Source of the DNA: Deltaproteobacteria bacterium
Lineage (GTDB): Bacteria > Bdellovibrionota_B > Oligoflexia > Oligoflexales > Bog-1112
DNA length: 5,408 bases
Assembly (NCBI GenBank): GCA_003136475.1
Contig: PLEQ01000334.1
Span: 277 to 5,684 of the forward strand
Reading direction: 5' to 3'
Shown: positions 1-5,408 of the stretch, piece by piece
Position numbering within the stretch: position 1 is the stretch's first letter
Layout of the letters: each line of letters opens with the position of its first letter
Made by a program: the position numbers and the translations under genes
Notes under the pieces: model-generated
What the model was told of the DNA's origin: nothing
Databases searched by the model: none
The model's input: only the letters and a program-made list of their open reading frames with translations

Positions 1-2061
1 TATCCCAGACATGGTGGTGAAGAATCATTGCAAGGTCTGTCTTTGGAGTATGGCGCTTTACCGAAAACCTTGACTGTGAAAACTGGCGGCAACGGCTGGC
101 ACTATTATTTTCGGCATCCCGGCGGGAGGATTCCTAACAAAGCCGGTTTTCGTGATGGCCTGGATATTCGAGGGGACGGCGGCTACATTGTAGCTCCACC
201 GAGTACACACTCGAGTCTTCAACCCTACCTTTGGATGGAAGAAGACTGTGACCTTGCCCCAATGCCAGATTGGCTTCTAACGTTACTCACGCCACCTAGT
301 TCAAGAATTATAGATTCGGGGATGGGAGGCGAGTCATTAACTGCAACGGAAAGAGCTAAGAGGGAGAGTGGTTTCTTAGATGGGTATCGGAATTCCTCTT
401 TATTAAGCATCGGTGGTTTTCTGCGAACAAAAGGGTTGAATCAAGAAGCAATTGCCGCAGCACTTGACGCCTGCAATCAAAGTTTGTGCAGTCCTCCAAT
501 AATGCCAAATGAAATGCAAGAGATCCTCGCAAGCGTTGCGCGGTACGAAGAAAAGCAATGGTCGGAGCCAACGGCCCTTCCCCTTGAGGCAACAGTACCG
601 GAGATGACGCTCGCCATGCTCCCCTCTGCTTTGCAAGAGTGGTGCTCCGACATTTCGGAACGCATGCAAGTACCTCTGGAATTCGCAGCAGGTCCCGCGA
701 TTGTCTCTCTCGCATCGCTTATGGGCAGAAAAGTTGTCGTCTATCCCAAAATCAAAGATGATTGGCAGATCGTTCCCAATTTATGGGGATGCTTAATTGC
801 CCCTCCTGGCTCGATGAAAACACCTGCTATGTCGGCTGTTCTAAAACCAATGCACAACCTTGCTATTAAGGCTCGTGAAGAATACCTATCTTCGATGAAA
901 AAACTTGAGGCTGAAAAAGAGGTAGCTCGAACGGAAATCGAAGCCTTGAAGGATGTTCTCAAAGGCGCAATTAAGCAGGGAAAGCAGAGCGTAGTTGATG
1001 AGAAGAAGGCTTTGTTGGCTAACGCTATTAAGATCTGCGAAGAGAAATACGAAATTACTGAGCGTCGCTATATGATGAATGATCCGACGATTGAGAAGTT
1101 TCTGACCATTTCAAAGGAAAATCCCCAAGGCTTGCTTTTGTATCGCGACGAACTGAGCGGTTGGATCGAGACGATGTACAAATCTGGACGGGAAGGAGAT
1201 CGACAGTTCTTTCTCGAAGCCTGGAACGGTGACACGCCTTACTCCATGGATCGGATCGGAAGAGGAACCATATTCGTCGACGGGCTCTGCCTTTCAGTAT
1301 TGGGAGGGCTCCAACCCAGTAAATTTCAGTCTTACGCAGCATCACTCGTGAAGGGAGGCAAAAGTGACGATGGACTTCTTCAACGCTTTCAAATCTTGCT
1401 CTACCCCGAAAAAAGAAAGACGTGGAGGAAGGTTGATCGCGAACCAAATTTTGCTGCTGCCTCAAGAGTAGCTGCAATTTTCGACAAGGTAGCACAACTC
1501 CCACAACCGATTCGTCAAGATGAGGGAATCAGACGCACCAACGTCCGCTTTGATGAAGGTGCGCAATCACTAGTAGATAATTGGCGTGAGAACCTTGAAG
1601 CAAGACTATTTTCCGGAACGATGTCACCAATCCTCGAATCGCACTTATCAAAGTATCGTTCTCTCATGCCGAAGCTTGCGCTTGTTTTTGAGGTGGCTGA
1701 TGTATTGGGGAACGGTGACGCGTTTCCAGATACGATCGGCATTGTCGCTACGCGATTGGCAATCTCTTGGTGCGAATTCTTGGAGAAACATGCCCGCAAG
1801 TCATACGGAGAGTTTCTCGAACCCGAATTTGTTGCCGCTCGCATTCTGCTTGAGAAGATAAAAGCAGGCGCCGTTAGAGACTATGACCGTTGCCGCGAAA
1901 TCTATCGACATGGTTGGAAGGGGATTTCTTCGTTAGATGAACTTGATGGAGCAGTGAAGACGCTTGAAAAGCATGGATGGGTACGCATCGAAGTGCTTTC
2001 CCCACCCACCGGAAGACGCTTCGAGGTCATCCGGCTGCATCCTTCCTTGCGGATGGGTTAG
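1..2061 (+). CDS. Prim-Pol/DUF3987 replicative primase-ATPase (5' end outside window)
   Basis: This is the C-terminal 686 residues of a mobile-element replication protein; residues are numbered from the first codon in the window. The frame is open to position 1. The TTG at 28 lies inside a conserved motif, so the true start is upstream and roughly 80-100 residues are probably missing. Residues 1-90 match the bifunctional primase/polymerase fold: PRHGG after motif I, TGGNGWH with His34, and GLDIRGDGGY with Asp55 followed by APPS. Residues about 115-182 resemble the primase C-terminal helical domain (RNSSLLSIGGFLRTKG). Residues about 200-600 match DUF3987, with a Walker A-like APPGSMKT (267-274), a Walker B-like LLLYRDEL (378-385) and a possible arginine finger QRF (461-463). 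Residues about 292-358 form a charged coiled coil between the two ATPase motifs. The tail (about 610-686) looks like a winged helix. Inferred role: primer synthesis and unwinding at an element's origin. The family assignment is secure; the biochemical role is inferred. Confidence 0.9.
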   Translation, partial: YPRHGGEESLQGLSLEYGALPKTLTVKTGGNGWHYYFRHPGGRIPNKAGFRDGLDIRGDGGYIVAPPSTHSSLQPYLWMEEDCDLAPMPDWLLTLLTPPSSRIIDSGMGGESLTATERAKRESGFLDGYRNSSLLSIGGFLRTKGLNQEAIAAALDACNQSLCSPPIMPNEMQEILASVARYEEKQWSEPTALPLEATVPEMTLAMLPSALQEWCSDISERMQVPLEFAAGPAIVSLASLMGRKVVVYPKIKDDWQIVPNLWGCLIAPPGSMKTPAMSAVLKPMHNLAIKAREEYLSSMKKLEAEKEVARTEIEALKDVLKGAIKQGKQSVVDEKKALLANAIKICEEKYEITERRYMMNDPTIEKFLTISKENPQGLLLYRDELSGWIETMYKSGREGDRQFFLEAWNGDTPYSMDRIGRGTIFVDGLCLSVLGGLQPSKFQSYAASLVKGGKSDDGLLQRFQILLYPEKRKTWRKVDREPNFAAASRVAAIFDKVAQLPQPIRQDEGIRRTNVRFDEGAQSLVDNWRENLEARLFSGTMSPILESHLSKYRSLMPKLALVFEVADVLGNGDAFPDTIGIVATRLAISWCEFLEKHARKSYGEFLEPEFVAARILLEKIKAGAVRDYDRCREIYRHGWKGISSLDELDGAVKTLEKHGWVRIEVLSPPTGRRFEVIRLHPSLRMG

Positions 2062-2089
2062 GGCTTAGCTTGGCGGAGAAGCCCTAACC
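2056..2089 (+). terminator. 11-bp hairpin over the primase stop codon, possible terminator without a U-tract
   Basis: GGTTAGGGCTT (2056-2066) and AAGCCCTAACC (2079-2089) are perfect reverse complements around a 12-base loop. The TAG stop (2059-2061) lies in the left arm. Position and stem strength suit a transcript-end structure. However, the bases after the stem (CGCCCAACTTTCC) have no run of T, and neither does the other strand beyond the left arm, so it is not a standard intrinsic terminator. It could instead protect a 3' end or assist Rho-dependent termination. The hairpin is seen directly; its function is inferred. Confidence 0.4.
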
Positions 2090-2136
2090 GCCCAACTTTC
2101 CGATTGTAGCATCTCTTCTTTTCTGCGGCCAAAGAG

Positions 2137-2165
2137 GATTGAGGGCCATAGCCACCTTCTCAATC
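2137..2165. repeat. 7-bp inverted repeat (weak hairpin)
   Basis: GATTGAG (2137-2143) pairs with CTCAATC (2159-2165) around a 15-base interval. In RNA, two further G-U pairs could extend it inward. No T-run follows on either strand, so a terminator role is not supported. It could be a weak RNA stem in the trailer of the primase transcript, or chance. Confidence 0.3.
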
Positions 2166-2287
2166 TACATACAACAAGCTATTATAGTTACTAAAATTAG
2201 CTAAACAGGTTTCCCAATAAGCAAAACAAATTGAGTACAAAACCAATCGCAGTTTTGATAGGGTCTGGTATCGCCTTGTCTACATAC
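2164..2287. repeat. Pair of 9-bp direct repeats TCTACATAC
   Basis: TCTACATAC occurs at 2164-2172 and again at 2279-2287, with 106 bases between the copies. They flank the AT-rich part of the gap upstream of the nuclease-helicase gene. A pair of this length can arise by chance in a few hundred AT-rich bases, so a regulatory or recombination role is only a possibility. Confidence 0.3.
2179..2204. repeat. Cluster of three short palindromes in AT-rich DNA
   Basis: CTATTATAG (2179-2187), TAGTTACTA (2185-2193) and TTAGCTAA (2197-2204) are each self-complementary; the first two have one central base. The first two overlap by three bases. Such clusters can be operator half-sites for a dimeric repressor, but AT-rich DNA yields them readily and no known operator consensus is recognised. 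Confidence 0.25.
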
Positions 2288-2324
2288 TAAATCCTGAACT
2301 GGGCTGATCTGAATTCAAAGAAAT

Positions 2325-2329
2325 GAGAG
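2325..2329 (+). promoter_or_regulatory. Weak Shine-Dalgarno GAGAG for the nuclease-helicase gene
   Basis: GAGAG ends six bases before the ATG at 2336, a usable spacing, though the match to the anti-Shine-Dalgarno sequence is short. An in-frame TGA at 2324-2326 blocks any start further upstream. The site therefore favours ATG 2336 over the second in-frame ATG at 2360. Confidence 0.45.
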
Positions 2330-2335
2330 CATGAC

Positions 2336-5300
2336 ATGCAAAAGCGCACCGATGGAAGCATGATATTTTCACCAACTGACTTGACTCGCTATTTCGAGAG
2401 CAGATTTGCCTCTTGGATGGATCACTATGATAAGCTGTTTGAAAACACTTTTGGACCGCTCGGCAAAATCAATCGAAACCCACCAGACAGTCTTCTCGCT
2501 CTCTTAAAAGATATGGGAAATCAGCACGAAGGATCCGTTGTTGAACAACTTGGAAAAACGCACAAAATCTTGAAAATTGATGGCGTTGGTCAGTCGGAAA
2601 AAATTGAAAAGACCATGAAGGCGATGAAAGAAGGTGCCGACATAATATACCAAGCGGCACTCGACACTACCAATTTTTTTGGATACTCTGACTTGCTAGT
2701 TAAGAAAGAGGGAGCCTCTGATTTTGGAAGGCACTATTACGTTCCGTATGATGTTAAACTAGCGACAGAGCCGAACCCCACTGCGATCCTACAACTTCTA
2801 ACATACTGTGACATGCTTAACGAAATTCAAGGACGATGCCCTGATGAGATTGTGGTTATTACCAAGGATGGAACCCATCATTCATATCTTGTCCAAAACC
2901 TGTTCTATTACTACTTATATTTTAAAAACGGCTTTCTAGGCTTTCATAAATACTTCTCACCGGAAGATCAGCCTCTTCCCGAGAAGACGAACGAACATTG
3001 GGACTGGTCTATATATGCAAAACGTATTTTGCACGAACGTGATGACGTTGCGTTGACCGCAAAGCTCAGAGCCAATCATTTGCAATTTTTAAAAGAAGAA
3101 GGAATACTAACGCTGACTCAATTGTCAGAATATACAGATTCTAAAATAAAAGGAATTCCTGATGATACTCTTGCCACACTGAAGGCACAAGCTAAGCTAC
3201 AGGTTGAATCCAAAAATAAACGACCTCCTCTTTTTAGTGTCTTGAACCACACGGGCCGTATGGGCTTAGCAATGCTTCCCGAACGAACTGATAGCGATAT
3301 CTTTTTTGATATGGAAGGCTATCCTTTGTTTGGGAACTCCGGGCTGGAATACTTATATGGTTTTTCAGACAGAAGTCGTGACTATAAGACGATTTGGGCA
3401 TATCAACCTTCTGACGAGGGAGTAGCATTCAAGTCGTTTGTAGATCACATCCACGAGAAGTGGTCAAATCACCAAAAGATGAAAGTCTATCACTATGGAC
3501 ACTATGAACCTTCGACCTTGAAAAGGCTTATGGGACAACACGGTATTTGCGAGAGAAAGATCGATGATCTACTTCGGGCGGAAGTATTTGTCGATCTTTT
3601 CCAAGTCCTAAAACAAGCTATGCTGGTTGGTACCTACAACTACAGTTTGAAATCAATAGAGGCATTGTATTACCCGGAAAGAGAGACGGAGATTTCAAGT
3701 GGCGCGGAGTCGGCAGTCGAATTTTCTAGATGGTTGAGAGTCGGAGGCGATCCAACTACATCCGATTTTCTTAAAAGGATCGAAGCCTACAACAAGGATG
3801 ATTGTCTTTCAACTCTAGAGCTAGAAGATTTTCTGCGAAATATAAAAATCAAAAATGGAATTATTTTTGTTCCTTCCCCTTCAAGTGAAGGTGAAAGGAA
3901 GGAGGAAGATCCGACATCTTTAAAATTTCAGTGCTCCGAGCAGTCGAGAAGGATGATTGATTCCTTGATTCCAACTGTATTAGGTCTTTCCTTTGAAGAA
4001 AGTGAAATCAGCTCTTTTGTTTGCGAACAAATCGCATATTGCCTCGATTTTGTTCGAAGAGAGGATAATCCCGAGTGGTGGGACTACTTTTCCAAACAAG
4101 ATCTTTCGCAGGATGATCTACGCGATGATCCCGAGGCACTCGTTGATGTAAGTATTGTTCGCAGAAGCGAGGATGGATTCGTTTGTAAGTTTGATGTCGA
4201 CCAGGATTCTAAATATCACACAGGTTTAAAGGTTAGAGTCTTGGAGAACCTTTCTCCTCATGAACAGATATCCGTTGAAAAAATAGACTATACTACCGGT
4301 GAAATCATTCTAAAAGGGAAGTTTTCAAAGGTACCAACTGGATCGTTTACATTAGCCCCAGGAAAATTATTTTTTAACAAGGACATGATTCTAAGTGCGT
4401 TGCTTAATATTGCTCAAAGCTACAACAAAGAATCTCGGAACTTTGGTTTAAAGAAATGTGTCTACGATACGTTGACAAAGTCAGCTCCGGATATTGAAGG
4501 ACGGATTGAAGGGACGCCGTTAATTAAAGGCGAAGATATGATCTCGGAGGCGGTTAACCTGATATTGAAAATGAAGGATACTATCCTATGTGTTCAAGGT
4601 CCTCCCGGAACAGGCAAAACCTATACAGGATCTCATGTTATTGACGGTCTGGTTAAGCAAGGAAAGAGAATTGCAATATCAAGCAACTCTCATAAGGCCA
4701 TGAATCATCTCGCCAAAAGAGTTGCCGATTTAAATTCGAGCTGCCGCATATTAAAACTCTCGTCAGGAGATAAGCTAAAAGATGACAAAGAGCAATTCGC
4801 TGGTACTCGTGTTGAAGTTAAGACCACGAGTGCAAAGCAAACCGAACTCCGTGGGTATCAGGTCATTGTGGGGACCGTCTACTATTTGTCAAAGTTAGAA
4901 AACGAAGTTGACTACCTTTTTATCGATGAAGCTACACAAGTAGCCTTGCCAAACTTGTTGGCCTTAGCAAATTGTACCAGAAACATTGTACTCTTGGGCG
5001 ATCAGATGCAGCTTGAACAGCCGATTAAAGGTGCTCATCCCGGAGAGAGTGGACATTCGGCATTGGTGTACTTAACGAACGGAAGCAAAACGGTCTCTCC
5101 TGATTTTGGGATTTTCTTAGACAAAACTTATAGAATGCAGCCAGAAATTTGTTCTTTTATTAGTGAGGAGTTCTACGAGGGGCGTTTGCATTCCGTTGCG
5201 GAAACTTCGAGACAGAAAATTCTCCTGAGTGTTGGTAAGCAAGCCGGGCTCCTCTTTGTCCCAGTTGAACATGACGGAAATAGTCATTCCTCATCGGAAG

Positions 5301-5408
5301 AGATCAGATCTATCACCGCCTTAGTGGAGCAATTTCTAAAATCTGAGTGGATCAATGGGAAAGGGGAAAAGCGGAGTATCACGTTAGACGATATCCTCAT
5401 AGTGGCTC
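2336..5408 (+). CDS. TM0106-type RecB-like nuclease / DEDD exonuclease / SF1 helicase fusion (3' end outside window)
   Basis: The first 1024 residues are visible and the frame has no stop in the window. ATG 2336 is chosen because an in-frame TGA lies at 2324 and a GAGAG site precedes it; ATG 2360 (Met9) is an alternative. The N-terminal third resembles the TM0106 RecB-like putative nuclease family: SPTDL, G100-A-D102, GYSD119, D139-V-K141 and QLLTY (Gln153, Tyr157) form a PD-(D/E)XK active site. Residues about 320-500 are an RNase_H_2/YprB-like exonuclease: FFDMEG (Asp325, Glu327), YHYGHYE (385-391), VDLF (Asp420) and YNKDDC (485-490). A linker and poorly recognised region follow. Residues about 735-1024 are a DNA2/UPF1-like SF1 helicase: GPPGTGKT (755-762), SSNSHKAMNH (Ia), FIDEATQ (II, Asp864-Glu865), LLGDQMQL (III) and YRMQP (IV, Arg933). 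Motifs V and VI lie past the window end. Expected role: ATP-driven unwinding coupled to nucleic-acid cleavage in repair or defence. The domains are clear; the biological function is unknown. Confidence 0.92.
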   Translation, partial: MQKRTDGSMIFSPTDLTRYFESRFASWMDHYDKLFENTFGPLGKINRNPPDSLLALLKDMGNQHEGSVVEQLGKTHKILKIDGVGQSEKIEKTMKAMKEGADIIYQAALDTTNFFGYSDLLVKKEGASDFGRHYYVPYDVKLATEPNPTAILQLLTYCDMLNEIQGRCPDEIVVITKDGTHHSYLVQNLFYYYLYFKNGFLGFHKYFSPEDQPLPEKTNEHWDWSIYAKRILHERDDVALTAKLRANHLQFLKEEGILTLTQLSEYTDSKIKGIPDDTLATLKAQAKLQVESKNKRPPLFSVLNHTGRMGLAMLPERTDSDIFFDMEGYPLFGNSGLEYLYGFSDRSRDYKTIWAYQPSDEGVAFKSFVDHIHEKWSNHQKMKVYHYGHYEPSTLKRLMGQHGICERKIDDLLRAEVFVDLFQVLKQAMLVGTYNYSLKSIEALYYPERETEISSGAESAVEFSRWLRVGGDPTTSDFLKRIEAYNKDDCLSTLELEDFLRNIKIKNGIIFVPSPSSEGERKEEDPTSLKFQCSEQSRRMIDSLIPTVLGLSFEESEISSFVCEQIAYCLDFVRREDNPEWWDYFSKQDLSQDDLRDDPEALVDVSIVRRSEDGFVCKFDVDQDSKYHTGLKVRVLENLSPHEQISVEKIDYTTGEIILKGKFSKVPTGSFTLAPGKLFFNKDMILSALLNIAQSYNKESRNFGLKKCVYDTLTKSAPDIEGRIEGTPLIKGEDMISEAVNLILKMKDTILCVQGPPGTGKTYTGSHVIDGLVKQGKRIAISSNSHKAMNHLAKRVADLNSSCRILKLSSGDKLKDDKEQFAGTRVEVKTTSAKQTELRGYQVIVGTVYYLSKLENEVDYLFIDEATQVALPNLLALANCTRNIVLLGDQMQLEQPIKGAHPGESGHSALVYLTNGSKTVSPDFGIFLDKTYRMQPEICSFISEEFYEGRLHSVAETSRQKILLSVGKQAGLLFVPVEHDGNSHSSSEEIRSITALVEQFLKSEWINGKGEKRSITLDDILIVA

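Larger units (their letters stand above)
2062..2335. other. Intergenic region with no supportable gene
   Basis: No reading frame here has a credible start, ribosome site and length. The longest item noticed is a 21-codon minus-strand frame (2149 down to 2084) with no support. The first third is mixed in composition and holds two hairpins. From about 2166 onward it is AT-rich with several short palindromes, as expected of a promoter or operator region ahead of the nuclease-helicase gene. The best -35-like box is TTGATA at 2255-2260, but the following TACATA (2281-2286) sits 20 bases away, which is too far for a normal sigma-70 promoter, so no promoter is called. No tRNA, CRISPR or insertion-sequence end is visible. 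Confidence 0.7.

Noticed and set aside
28..30. TTG as the start of the primase gene
   Set aside because: The frame is open upstream to position 1 and already encodes conserved Prim-Pol sequence (PRHGG) before this codon.
356..715. 119-codon minus-strand open frame, with shorter frames overlapping it
   Set aside because: It is opposite the conserved primase C-terminal domain, and no domain or ribosome site supports it.
1055..1504. 149-codon minus-strand open frame
   Set aside because: It lies wholly inside the primase gene opposite well-conserved DUF3987 sequence, its translation is rich in Ser/Arg with no recognisable domain, and it is a shadow frame.
1586..1861. 91-codon plus-strand frame inside the primase gene
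   Set aside because: It is an alternative frame across the DUF3987 C-terminal part with low-information protein content.
2084..2149. 21-codon minus-strand frame in the intergenic gap
   Set aside because: It is too short, has no visible ribosome site, and its end falls within the hairpin.
2255..2286. Sigma-70-like promoter TTGATA ... TACATA
   Set aside because: The spacing of 20 bases is too long and the -10 match is poor; closer spacings give worse boxes.
3878..3891. Short perfect hairpin CCTTCA-AG-TGAAGG inside the nuclease-helicase gene
   Set aside because: It is a small stem in a low-complexity coding linker with no T-run, probably incidental.
3897..3905. Strong internal Shine-Dalgarno-like AAGGAGG in the linker after the DEDD exonuclease domain
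   Set aside because: The next in-frame ATG (3953) is far beyond usable spacing, so an internal start making a separate helicase protein is not supported.

Overview
The window holds two large plus-strand genes, both cut by its edges, separated by a 274-base gap. It is bacterial DNA of moderate GC content, but nothing in it identifies the phylum. A Prim-Pol/DUF3987 replication protein points to an integrated mobile element, prophage, satellite or plasmid-like region rather than core chromosome.

Positions 1-2061 encode most of a primase/helicase-like replication protein. It has a Prim-Pol catalytic domain (start missing), a primase C-terminal helical domain, a DUF3987 P-loop ATPase with a coiled-coil insertion, and a C-terminal winged-helix-like tail. 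Positions 2062-2335 contain no supportable gene. This gap begins with a perfect 11-bp hairpin that covers the primase stop codon, followed by AT-rich DNA with a second weak hairpin, small palindromes and a 9-bp direct repeat.

Positions 2336-5408 encode the first 1024 residues of a multidomain DNA-processing protein of the TM0106/RecB-like nuclease-helicase type. It carries a PD-(D/E)XK (Cas4/RecB-like) nuclease, a DEDD-type RNase H-fold exonuclease (YprB-like, RNase_H_2), a linker region, and a DNA2/UPF1-like superfamily 1 helicase. The helicase is cut just before its last motifs. Key residues of all three visible enzymatic modules are present. This frame has no stop in the window.

The two genes are probably not one tight operon: they are 274 bases apart, have a hairpin between them, and the second gene is visibly richer in AT. 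The primase would act in replication of the element. The nuclease-helicase is either a repair/recombination partner or accessory cargo, possibly defensive. That role is inferred from architecture and neighbourhood only. The minus strand shows no convincing gene.
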